Positions 37,110 to 48,130 of a stretch of DNA of 64,000 nucleotides are shown here, piece after piece (within the stretch, counting starts at the first letter, position 1; the number at the start of each line of letters is the position of its first letter). Both the position numbers and the translations under genes were made by a program. The stretch comes from Megamerina dolium (lineage: Eukaryota > Arthropoda > Insecta > Diptera > Megamerinidae). Below the pieces are notes generated by a model. The model was not told the origin of the DNA. It saw only the letters and a program-made list of their open reading frames with translations, and ran no database searches. The stretch covers positions 38,693,040 through 38,757,039 of the forward strand of contig OY978527.1 of the NCBI GenBank assembly GCA_963854835.1. Reading direction: 5' to 3'.

Positions 37110-37542
37110 AGACCGTCTGTAAGATATCACAAAAAACACAAAGTTGCAAATGTGTTGCAACGACTCTAGGTTGTGGTCTCCTTTTCTACGGACTGTATAC
37201 TGTAGAACTGACCACAATTTGTAGTCGAGCGAATTAAGATCTGATCTGATTCACGGTCAATTGCCAGTATTAATAAATTCGGGTGCATTATTTTCAAGGT
37301 ACTGCTGAGTTGTTTAGTCCCACCGCTGTTTTAACACTCTTTTCACAACAATACAATGTTATGATGCCACCTTATGATACTTCCCACTAAACCATCGCGG
37401 TGATGGTGTGATGGTCTCGTTCAATCCAGTTGTCACCAGTTCACGGGCTTCCATGGATGACGATGCATACACTCTATCATTCCGTTTAGCAAAATATTCC
37501 ACCACGGTAAAGATTTTTTTTCATCAGTAAATGGGAATTTTT

Positions 37543-37545
<3 letters not shown>
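37110..37545 (-). mobile_element. Tc1/mariner superfamily (maT-like) transposase remnant
   Basis: Minus-strand fragments in mixed frames: FTDEK (first Asp, near 37528), NDRVYA-like sequence, RDHHTITAMV and CCEKSVKTAV (37420-37310), then DLNSLDYKLWSVLQYTV (third Asp, 37245-37190). The segment with the second Asp is deleted. DLNPLDYKLWSVL is characteristic of maT-type (DD37D) transposases; the 37-residue spacing cannot be confirmed here. The SINE at 37543 inserted at or next to its edge. Confidence 0.65.
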
Positions 37546-38546
<1,001 letters not shown>

Positions 38547-38687
38547 TGGGTGCTGTTGTGACAGTGATTAGTGGGCTTCTGATTTGTAGGTTGTGCGTTC
38601 AATACCCGGGTGAACCACAACTTCAATATCGACAATATTTTTCTTTCGAATGGTGCCCACCTGTTGGCAAGCAATTGGCAACTCTGC
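38547..38687 (+). mobile_element. tRNA-derived SINE, 5' part, truncated at a LINE junction
   Basis: GGGCTTCTGATTTGTAGG, GCGTTCAATACCCGG and GCCCACCTGTTGGCAAGCAA correspond in order to the SINE at 37543. The A box is degenerate (TGACAGTGATTAG). Similarity stops at about 38687, where LINE RNase H-tail sequence begins without a gap. Confidence 0.8.
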
Positions 38688-39190
38688 CTTGCAAAAGAGG
38701 GCGCAACCACTCCTTTCATTGGACCAGAGCTCTTCTGTGGGGTTACAAACAGTTTTATAAACAACTTGATATGTAAAAGGAAGAAACGATATTTACTCGA
38801 CTCCTGGAGAGCTCAAACGGACATGCGACAGTCGAAGGGACTTATTGAACCCGCACATCTTAAGGTGGATTCTGTTCTTAACCGCAGCAGAAATGACATA
38901 AAACTCTACACAGAGCTGCTCACTGGGTACTGTAGACTCAATTACCATATGATGAAAATAGGTGTGGTGGTAGAAAACGATACCTTTCGACTCTGTCATG
39001 AGGAGCAGGAAACATCGGAACATATGCAATTGCTCAATGGTGGCAAGACGTAGTTTTGGTTACCGAGGTAATGGTATCTTGACTCCAAATCACATAGGTA
39101 AAGTCAAGCCTACAGCGATTATAAGATTTTTAAATAGTCTAGAATGGTTTTAGTTGGGCAATAGGCGCACAAAAGATCTTTTATGTCACA
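38688..39190 (+). mobile_element. LINE C-terminal remnant fused to a SINE
   Basis: Reads LAKEGATTPFIGPELFCGVT (38688-38750), homologous to the linker after RNase H in the copies at 29340 and 51790, then NDIKLYTELLTGYCRLNYHM and a degenerate knuckle RLCHEEQETSEHM. It starts inside the conserved linker, so RNase H itself is absent. Sequence to about 39190 seems to be the 3' untranslated part, ending in AATAATAATAATAATT. Confidence 0.75.
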
Positions 39191-40286
39191 GTGCATTGAA
39201 TAACCTGAATAATAATAATAATTAGCAATATTTCGTATACACACATCCGTGTACGTTTACTACCATCAGCATATAAAATCAATTTATGAAAGGTAACATC
39301 TCAAAAATATATATTGAATTGTAACAGAAAATCACATGAAGGATTCCAATAAAAGTTCAAAAGCTTCCGTTGTTGGCTAAAGTGACATTCAAGTTCTTTC
39401 GAGGTTGTTGTTGACGTCACTTCATGCAATATATCGCATTTGTTCAAGTACTAAAATCTCACTTTCTATTTGCTACCATTTATTTATTGACACTTCAGGT
39501 GTATGACTTTAATTGTGTCTCTTAGACTTGGGGCAAATAAATAGTTTTCAACTCTTTTTATCAACTTTTCATCCTTTGGACTTCTTTTATACAATATATT
39601 GTATGTACATATGGTATAGCCTATGGCTGTAAATGCAGTGTTGAATGCAATTAAGCTTAACACAGTCTTCTTTCATGTATAAAGTTTTGTTTACATAGTT
39701 AGCCTTTTCATTATATCTGGACTTTATTATTTTTGTAACAAATTCTTCTCGCTCGCTCTCTCTATGTCTCTTTCATTCCCTAACTTAGTTATGTTTTATG
39801 AGACTTCAAAATTGTAAAAAAAGACTGCATCTAGCTATGTATCTTAGTTATTTTTCTTCTGTATAGACGTTTTTGTACTACTAGATTACTTCAACAGAAA
39901 TAATAACATTAACTCTTATAATAAAAGGCTATTAAATTAGTATTCATTTTATTGCTTTTTCTATTTTATTGAGCAAAAAAAAAAAAAACACAATGTGAAA
40001 AAAAAAAAACATTTTTATATGAAAACTTTTATAGAGAAATGTAATAGGTTATTTAAAAAGCGAAATTGCAAATAGACTAAAGTGTGATCTAGAGCCATCC
40101 ATTTAATTGATCTCTCAGTTATTCTCAGTCTTGTAATAATTCAACATATCTCAACGCCCTCAGAGTTACAGTGCAGAAATTCAATACGAGATACAACGTA
40201 ATCACTTCGCTATTTCAGTAAGCATAATATTTTACTATACCTTTTCACTTTAATGACTGTCCACTATCTAATGATCATTATAGGTA
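39191..40286. other. AT-rich DNA, no gene seen
   Basis: A runs at 39976-39989 and 39999-40009. No coding feature. Ends at the TA (40285-40286) of rosa copy B. Confidence 0.45.
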
Positions 40287-41592
40287 AAGGGTTATCCATT
40301 TCGCGGTTTCAAAAGTATAGGGCTAGAATTTGACATCTGTCAAACTGAGTTGTTAAAACAATTTCTTTCTTGTTCAGTTCAAAGTCTGACATTTGCGAAA
40401 ATGGATCGCTTAACTATCGCACAACGCATTAAAATTGTAAAAACCTACTACAAAAATGGTGATTCTGCCACAGCCACATATCGTGCTTTAAGAGCAGATT
40501 ATGGTTTACATAATCGTCCAACTACGCAAGCAATTGGCAAAATTGTGAAGAAATATGAAGAGACTGCATCGGTTACAGATATTGTAAGGCCTGTGCATCA
40601 TCGTTTCGCTCGTACCACCGAAAATATCGCTGCTGTAAGTGAAAGTGTTGCCGAAGACCCGAATGTGTCGATTCCTCGTCGTTCTCAGGAATTAGGACTG
40701 TCTTACGGCACATTATGGCGTATTTTGCATTTGGATCTACACCTACATCCATATAAAATCCAGCTCACACAACAACTGAAGCCAGCTGACCATTCACAAC
40801 GTCGTAGATACGTCGAATGGGTGCTTGAACAACAGGCGGTGGACGGCGATTTTTCGAACAACATTTTCTTCAGCGACGAAGCACATTTCTCACTCGGTGG
40901 GTATGTTTACAAACAAAATTGTCGTATTTGGGGTTCTGAGAATCCTCAAGTAATTGAAGAGAGGCCACTACATCCACAAAAAGTCACTGCTTGGTGCGCT
41001 CTTTGGTCCGGAGGTGTGATTGGACCTTACTTCTTCGAAAACGACGATGGAACGACTGTCACCGTCAATTCGGAGCGTTATGGTCATATGATAACCGACT
41101 TTTTTTTTGCCTGCTATTGAAGAATACGACTTAGAGAATATGTGGTTTCAACAAGACGGTGCCACATGCCACACAACTCGAGCGAATATGGCTTTATTGC
41201 AAGAGAAATTTTCGGGCCGCGTAATTTCTCGTCGTGGCGATATCAAGTGGCCACCAAGATCATGCGATTTGACACCGCTTGACTTTTTTTTGTGGGGCTA
41301 CGCGAAAGACCGTGTTTATGCAGATAAACCTTTAACTCTTGAGCACCTGAAAACCAACATTCGTCACGTTATGGCTGAGATACCGCCCAATATGTGTCAA
41401 AAAGTGGTCGAAAATTGCCTCAAAAGAATCGATGCTTGCAACAATTCGCGTGGTGGTCATTTAAATGATGTAGTATTTCACACATAATGTCAACGTTCAA
41501 ACTTTATAATAAAAAAGAAATATCATGATAAAAAATAGTTTATATGTGTTTTATTTACATTTACTTTTGAAACCGCAAAATGGATACCCCTT
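40287..41592 (+). mobile_element. rosa-type mariner (DD41D), copy B, both ends present
   Basis: 1306 bp flanked by TA (40285-40286, 41593-41594). Inverted repeats start AAGGGTTATCCATTT; the right end has one difference (TACCCC for TAACCC). It includes the 69 bp missing in copy A. The close match to copy A throughout suggests both inserted recently from the same lineage. Confidence 0.93.
40401..41487 (+). pseudogene. rosa-type mariner transposase, copy B (single frameshift)
   Basis: Starts MDRLTIAQRIKIVK at 40401. The N-terminal helix-turn-helix part (about residues 1-80) is followed by the linker absent in copy A. Catalytic motifs are FFSDEAHFSLGG, WFQQDGATCHTT and LTPLDFFLWGY with 41 residues between the last two aspartates. 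The only lesion I see is a run of nine Ts at 41100-41108, where copy A has eight; it shifts the frame after MITDFFF, and the rest (41107-41487) continues in another frame to the normal end NDVVFHT. Counting out that base gives about 361 codons. If the extra T were an assembly error this could be an active element; that is untested. Confidence 0.9.
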
Positions 41593-43405
41593 TACATAGG
41601 AAATTTTAAGAATCTCTGCCAAACTTTCTTTCTAATATTGTCAGGCAGAGCTATAAGATACTGCTTTATTAAAGTTAATTTAATTATCTATACATTTTTA
41701 TTATTATTACTACTTAAATTATTGCTTAATGTTTGTTTGTATCAGAAAAAACCTTTATCTACCCATAGTTCTTGAATTAAACCAAGTTTCCATGCATTAG
41801 TGCAATAGCTTTATGGTTATTTTCTATTGTTGAACACTATACTTTCTACTACACACTCACAATTTCTTTCCTCTGTCATACATATTTTCTACTATTCCTA
41901 CAATGTACTACCACTACTTTATACCATACCATCAACAATGACAAGTACCGACTGATTATCCGCTTCATGCTCTCAATGCATTTGTGAAATTTCAAATATT
42001 TACATTCCGACAGCTTCAGCAGTAACAGCAGACACGTATGTGTATGATATGATTGTGTTGATAAAAATAAATATCCAACAAAAGAGATGCTGGTGCGACT
42101 GTAAAATCATTGTTGCCATTGTTGTTGACAGCATTTGTTTATTCAGAGAAGTATTTTTTGTATAAATTCGTACATATTTACCTGTGAATTTCACGAGAGT
42201 AGAATTTTTCTAGATTCCATATAAAAAAGGTAATGTTTTTACCAATGAAGAAAGAGGTTTAATATATTTCATAGTTCACAGCTACAATGGCAGGTGAAAT
42301 CACAGCTCTCACGCTGACAAAATGGGTGTTGTTGAGAAAGACGGATGCAGGATATATAAGTAGACAGGTGTAAGGGAAATTGTGGAGTACCTGTTCCGTA
42401 GCTGTGGAGCACTCTACATGACTCGATAAAGTTCCCCGGTGTTCGATAATCTATCTGAATCAATGGCTTTGAAGAAGAATGCTCGACTGAAGTTCGCGAT
42501 GAAAATTGAAATTTAACCCTTAACCAGATTGACATGTACCACTAGATAGACATTCGATTTTATGTGTGACCTCCATTTGGGGGTGGGCCAGAAAAACTAA
42601 CCTTATCCAATTATCTTCTTTAATTACTCAGATGTGTTAATATTATCCAAGAATCCTGCCTCCTCTATACTTTTGAAGTGCTGTGTTGCACTTATCTTTG
42701 TTGCATTTCCAGACTTGATGTACTGAGTATCTATCACTCTATAGTAGGAAAGGTGCTCTCTTTAGCTCCGATATAGCAGAATTTCCGTACTTGAGATATG
42801 TATTTTATTGTTGCTGTTTCTTTGAAGAGTGTGATCTGGTTAGTGGGTAAATCCATTATCCCCCGCCATTTTTATGTAATATGTAATGAAAAGTACTTTT
42901 GAAAACTTTTGGAATTTTAACTGATTTGTGCAATATAATATTATAAAATGGTTAAATGATTTCGGTTAATATGATTTTTGCATAAAAGATTTTAACCTTT
43001 TATTTTATAGATTTTAATATAAGATGTAACTAATAATTGGTTTTTATATAATTTTCTTACTTTTTCGTTGCAGAAAATACCATACCAAGGATTAAAAGGG
43101 CCTAAAGGATTTCTCTACAAGATGTTGCCAAAGCATTTACATTACAATACTATACTTGTGCGATGGCAGCATCATCAACTCGTATTCAAGTATGTTTGGA
43201 CTACACGAAATACATAAATTTTTTGTTATTTCTTTGTATTATTTGTTACTTCTTCAACTTTTCTCGTCTTTTCTTATGAAATTATGATACATTTCATATT
43301 TTAATAGTATCTAATAGTGAATGTTTGTATTTGCGTATGTTTGTGCACATTTATGTTTAAAATTTTTATGCATATATATGCTTAGAGTGCTGACGCAAAT
43401 GTCAG
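41593..43405. other. AT-rich DNA with one exon-like segment
   Basis: No known element. The stretch 42280-42850 is less AT-rich and unassigned. At 43074-43189 an open 116-nt block (KIPYQGLKGPKGFLYKMLP in one frame) sits between a good acceptor (TTTTTCGTTGCAG) and a GTATGT donor. Its phase does not match the next candidate exon at 43406, so it is not joined to it here. Confidence 0.35.
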
Positions 43406-43834
43406 GATATTAGATGCATGCCTAATGAGGAATGCGTCATCACTTCTGATTCGTGTAGTTGTACTCAAAGTGAGGACAAGGATTGTGCTAACTATCCAAC
43501 ATGTAAAATTAAGTCTTGCGCCTCTACAACATCGGCTGTTAATCCGTCAGGTGATTATTATTATAACATTACGATACAACATTAGGTTACATTATTATTA
43601 CAATATTAAACTATTCCAACATATTTTCATTTGTAATATTGCCATGGGTAACAATGGAGCAGCTGGCAATGGTGGTAACAGCGGTAATAATGGGTGCTAG
43701 GCCAGTACTGGTGAACCACGAGGCGGCAGTAATGGTATACAGCATATGATTCCTACCACAATTCGAATATGTACAATAAGCCTTCATCACAATATCAAAA
43801 TCAGAATCTTTACAACCGACATTATTTAGGTTAA
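43406..43834 (+). pseudogene. Decayed exons of a secreted-type cysteine-rich protein with Gly/Asn and Tyr/Gln tail
   Basis: Block 1 (43406-43550) reads DIRCMPNEECVITSDSCSCT, then QSEDKDCANYPTCKIKSC, seven cysteines in 35 residues, and ends at CAG/GTGATT, a plausible donor. Block 2 begins after GAGCAG (43662) in the compatible phase: AGNGGNSGNNGC, a stop, then ASTGEPRGGSNG. After a frame shift near 43735, YTAYDSYHNSNMYNKPSSQY and QNQNLYNRHYLG follow, then TAA at 43832. The composition is biased and protein-like, unlike neighbouring DNA. One stop and one shift suggest a pseudogene, or a poorly assembled true terminal exon. I do not recognise the family; extracellular location is inferred from cysteine content only. 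The acceptor before 43406 is weak. Confidence 0.35.
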
Positions 43835-44714
43835 ATTGGGTAATAGCGCAATTTGAAGAACTCTAGAGCTGCTGCTTTAGGATCAAATTGGAACTGTAAA
43901 CTACAACATAATTGCTCGTTTGCAGTTTTGATGCAATTTTAAATCTACATAAGTATATGTCACTTCCATTTGTTTGATACCTATTTCAGTTATTCTTGTG
44001 GTCACCTGCTGTCTATCCCCATTCCTTCCATACCGACGATTTATATACCCCTACTGTTAATGCTGTTATCTATGTATGGTATGTTGCAATAATTTGCTGG
44101 TATATCACTTAGTGGTCATGTCATTGTCATTTTACATTTTGTTTGTAAACTTAATTTTGTGCCCATATGTTCTTACTTACGTACTACATAGTAATATGTA
44201 ATAGGAATGAATATTGCAGTACGCTTTTTGACTGCTTGCAACTGACAGTGATATTAATTGGTTGAGATGACTTGTGATATAATGATACATACTCTCTTTT
44301 ACTTCTAAACCGTCATACTAGGTACTTCAGATTCAAAATTATTAACCCATAATACTAATCTGAATGTCGAAAAGGAATTGTCCTAAGCCAGAGATTATCT
44401 GAGTTATGGCTGTTCAAATTTAGCACAAATTCTGAGACCTTGTATTGGGTTTACATTAAATATTGGGAGTGACTTGCCCATTTCATGAATTTTATTGGAC
44501 AATATAATATAGAATGGCGTCACCCCAAACTTGCTGTCCTACGTGAACTATTATGTATGTATTAGTATTAGTCCCATCCTAGCCATTCAAATCAATCGGG
44601 TTTTTAAATATTTCGTATTCTTTTGATTTCTACTAAGCCTATAAGAGTAAATACCAAGCATATTAGAATTTCTATAAAATTAACAACATCCAAACCATTA
44701 ACCAAGCCCCACTT
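43835..44714. other. AT-rich DNA; possible diverged relative of the 20831 array
   Basis: 44340-44560 contains TACTAATCTGAATGTC, GTTATGGCTGTTCAAATTTA, GACCTTGTATTGGG and TTGCTGTCCTACGTGAA, which resemble motifs of the tandem array at 20831-21796 in the same order. Similarity is weak. The rest is featureless. Confidence 0.35.
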
Positions 44715-45725
44715 TCAGTTTGGAACAAGATAACAACAACTGTAACTAAAATTGCACAACAGACACTTGTTAAAAGAAAAACCGAACCAAAAGAAAAATT
44801 AATTGACGAAAGACGAGAGCACAAAAACAAAAATATTGAAGTTTACCGAGAGCTAAATAAATAAATTCGTCGGAAAGTGCGAATGAATGGATAGACGCCC
44901 AATGTAAAGACATTGAAAATCTCCAACAACTTCACGATGAGTTTAACATCCACAAAAAACTAAAGGAGTTTTCTGGCGTTTATCGAAGAAAAATGACGTC
45001 TTTTTTTTCTCAACAAAAATAACAAAATTGCATCTCAAATAAAGGAAAAGAAAGAGATGTGGGAAGAATATGTGCGAGAACTATTTCACGACAATCAAAC
45101 ATTGCGTACTGCATCTAACAACACTAATATGAGAAAGCTTTTGATACAGTGCAACACGACAAGCTATTTAATATATTACAAGCACTAGACATAGACGAAA
45201 AAAAGCTGTGCTGTATAAGAAACTTGTACTGGAAGAAAATCGCGCAAGTTAGGGTAGATAACGAAAACACTAACGAAATAGAAATATTAAAAGGCGTTCG
45301 ACAAGGGTGCATACTATCACCTCTCTTATTTAATATATATTCGGAAAAAATCTTTCAAGAAGCTCTTTATACCGTACAAGAAGACATAAAAGTAAATGGA
45401 AAGACTATTAACAACATCAGGTATGCTGACGACACGACACTCTTCGCGGATAGTATAGAAGATCTACAAAGTTTATTAGATAAGGTTAGTGAGTACAGCA
45501 ACAAATATGGCCTTAAGATCAATGTGGCCAAAACTAAATTCATGGCTGTATGCGGGAAAAATACCCACAATAACCTAACCTTATCGATACAAGGTGAACT
45601 TGTAGAAATTGTGTCCAAATTTCGATACTTAGGAAGCTAGATAAATGAAAATTGGGACTGTACCGAAGAAATCAAAACACGAATAGAAATGGCAAGAGCA
45701 TCATTCTGCAAATACACTAATACAC
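44715..45725 (+). mobile_element. LINE reverse-transcriptase remnant with internal deletion
   Basis: 44720-45120 carries the region before RT (YRRKMTSFFLNKNN, KEKKEMWEEYVRELFHDNQ), broken by stops and shifts. At 45120 it is joined directly to the palm SFDTVQHDKLFNIL, so the RT fingers are deleted. See the next entry for the open part. After 45720 the sequence is unrelated. No tail or target duplication identified. Confidence 0.8.
45149..45640 (+). pseudogene. LINE reverse transcriptase, palm segment
   Basis: 163 codons in one frame. VQHDKLFNIL follows the usual AFDTV with its catalytic Asp just upstream. GVRQGCILSPLLFNIYSEKI is the conserved block that contacts primer and template, NNIRYADDTTLFADS contains the YADD catalytic box, and KFRYLGS* ends at a TAG where related proteins continue (YLGSxIxxxGxxxxEIxxRI). 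The following codons, INENWDCTEEIKTRIEMARA, still align, so the stop is a recent nonsense change. The clade is not assigned. Confidence 0.85.
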
Positions 45726-46491
45726 TCACACATTTGCTACTTGCAGGCCTTTTCGCAAATTTTCGAAACTTTTCGGAGAGAATACGTATACTCTACTTGC
45801 AGCAAGTTACTTGCACGTATGGACGCAGTGTTAAGAAGAAGAAGAACCGCAAACTCCACTTCATCATCATCCTTTTATCATTGAGCTATTTTTTCAACTT
45901 GCGTTTGAAAGCAGCATTTCGAATTTCAACTCATTCATTTTGGCAACAGATGCGTGAATTTGGAGATTGTCAGTTAGATTAGATAGATTGTATAATTAGT
46001 TCGCATAATACTCGATGTTAATTGTTATATATTTTTTTAAATATAATGGAAGATAATTATTCAATGAGCATCCCAAAAAAAAAAAAACTGACACAATTTC
46101 TTCACAACTTATGGTTCATGGTCATCTTCTTCAGCACATCATTCTTCAGCATCAGTATTAAAATCACAACATTTAAGTTATTCATTGGTATGATTGGTTG
46201 AAGGTATAATCTCCCTCTCTTTTTTTATATATATTTCCAGTTAATTAATATATTCACCGCAAGATGGCTATTTGTATAATATTGTTTGTGATTCAGCGTC
46301 GAGTAGAAATCTATAGCAACGTTATGTCGGTTATCCGAATGCCAGTACCTCACTTATGCTCTAATGACTGGCATACAGTTTGATGACTCATTACCATACT
46401 CTTTATGGTTATTCAGTGAACTGAGATCATTTGGTGTGAATATTGCCTTGACATGGTTTACAACGTAACTACCGTTCCACCGTAGTCCGTA
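45726..46491. other. AT-rich DNA, no gene seen
   Basis: One ORF continuing to 45982 lacks recognisable motifs beyond the LINE boundary. An A run at 46074-46086. Confidence 0.45.
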
Positions 46492-46543
46492 GCCGTCCGT
46501 TCAAATCGACTACCGTTTCCGGTAGTCGATTTGAACGGACGGC
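46492..46543. repeat. Perfect 24-bp-arm hairpin with 4-nt loop
   Basis: Left arm 46492-46515 (starts GCCGTCCGTTC, ends CTACCG), loop TTTC 46516-46519, right arm 46520-46543 its exact reverse complement. The arms are about half G+C in a setting of about one-third. A partial direct repeat of the left arm (TAACTACCGTTCC, GTAGTCCGTAGCCG) lies just upstream at 46466-46495. No coding content. Origin unknown. Confidence 0.95.
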
Positions 46544-47085
46544 GTAATATATATGATACTGATGATATAATTGGTATTTCAATTTGATTTTTACATACTA
46601 CATGTACTTTAGGATGAAGTGATCTTGTATGGAGAATTAGGTATGTTTAACATTAATTAAAATAAAGAATTCATCATGTTTCTTTTGATTTAACATTAAT
46701 GTGAAAAGGTTGGCGAGAGGTTCACAATGAGAAAAATAATTTTGTAAGAAAACGCTTGTTTTATTCGACCCTCCCACTTAGCTAGCAAAGGTAGTAACTT
46801 TAGCGAGTTGACTATAGACGATGAAAATCTTAGCATACCCGCTAAGTTCAGTGCTGCCAATTATTGTTATTTAAACATCAAAAATGTTATTATTAAGAAG
46901 ACAAATAAAAGGAAGATTATTGCAATACTGATACATTGAAATTAGTAAATAATTGTTCTATTTAAAATTTATATATAAAATAAAAATCAAATCAACTTTG
47001 TTTAGAAAACATAGTATCTCTGTCGATTTATTCTAACAAAGATAGCGAATTTTCGAATAAAACATGGATAGTATTGATTTCCATT
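46544..47085. other. AT-rich DNA, no gene seen
   Basis: Nothing recognisable. Right edge is the SINE target duplication 47086-47095. Confidence 0.45.
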
Positions 47086-47095
47086 GCAAACGCTA

Positions 47096-47314
47096 AAAAA
47101 TAAAATTATGTGGCACTTAAAGCCCCAAAGGGCTCATTGGCGGAGCTTCTCTTCCATTACTGTTGTGCGTCTTAAATTTGGAGAGTATTAGAAGGGACCT
47201 ACTTATTTTAGCCGGTTCCGAACGGCAGAACACTTGTGACATCACTTTTTCTGGGCTTTGTCACAGAGTTCTTTCAGAAGCTTTTTCATGGCAAGTTGTT
47301 ACTGTCGGAAGAAA
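47096..47314 (-). mobile_element. tRNA-derived SINE, 5'-truncated, with 10-bp target duplication
   Basis: Reverse complement of the 3' two-thirds of the SINE at 37543 (from CTTCCGACAGTAACAACTTGCC to GTGCCACA), with scattered substitutions. Perfect target duplication GCAAACGCTA at 47086-47095 and 47315-47324. The tail on the minus strand is A/T-rich (AATTTTATTTTTT) instead of (TA)n. The tRNA head is missing, as expected from incomplete reverse transcription. Confidence 0.9.
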
Positions 47315-47324
47315 GCAAACGCTA

Positions 47325-47722
47325 TATTATATTAAATATTAAATATTAAGATAACTATATTAATTTGTTAATTTAAATTTAATTTATGATCTAATCTTGT
47401 TTATTAAGACTTTTATTGTAAAAAAAAAGAAAACCAATTCTGAGGTACCTTAACGAAAAAAATTATAATTTTGAATTCAACCAAATAAATGCATGAAAAA
47501 AATTGCATCCTGTTGAGTTTTAATATGCATATGGCCAAGTTGATTACTATTGATACTCTGTTCATTGGGCAATTTCGCTAAAACTGTAAGTAGAAATTGG
47601 AATATACTCGACTATTTTAACATTTCGAATGAATAATTTAATTATTTTAAATATATTTGGATTCTTTAAGTAGCCTTTAGGTACACGGACAGCGTGGAAA
47701 AGAAGAAGAAAAGCTTGACGAC
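47325..47722. other. AT-rich DNA, no gene seen
   Basis: A run at 47419-47430. No gene or element recognised. Confidence 0.45.
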
Positions 47723-48130
47723 TCAAAGGTGGTCATCCTTCAAAGTACAATTACAATCATTGTCTTTTATGATATTTCTGCTTTTGCGTTTGTTATTTCC
47801 TTTTCTTCTTTTCCACATTTTCTGATGGTCGTTCTTATTTATTCTCTCTCTTGATCTGACATTCAGACATTCACATTTCCGGTTTGCATATATCGGGAAT
47901 GGCAATATCTTCGGTAGCGACATTTGATGGTCACGTTCATCATGAAAATCTAATTGCACAACTGGTAAAAATTCTCGAAGATTTTCAATTCTTAAATGGT
48001 TTATTGTAATTGCGATGTCACAGCTATCTGATATAGAGTAGTAAGCGCTTTTGTAACGATAATGCAGTGTTTGTCCAATCAATGGGCGTATTGGCGAAAT
48101 GGAGAATTTTTTAAGGGAACTACATATCAA
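47723..48130 (-). CDS. Orphan ORF, 135 codons, unknown
   Basis: I do not recognise this ORF. It is the longest open frame in the window without an evident transposon match or low-complexity composition. From MICSSLKKFSISPIRPLI it runs through YKSAYYSISDSCDIAITINH and FLPVVQLDFHDERDHQMSLP to a basic C-terminal third (KMWKRRKGNNKRKSRN) and ends NCTLKDDHL. No signal peptide or membrane segment is visible. The basic tail includes a KRRK-type cluster that could act as a nuclear signal. No TATA or splice context was established. It could be a chance ORF, an exon, or part of an unrecognised transposon. Confidence 0.25.
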   Translation of the reverse strand: MICSSLKKFSISPIRPLIGQTLHYRYKSAYYSISDSCDIAITINHLRIENLREFLPVVQLDFHDERDHQMSLPKILPFPIYANRKCECLNVRSRERINKNDHQKMWKRRKGNNKRKSRNIIKDNDCNCTLKDDHL

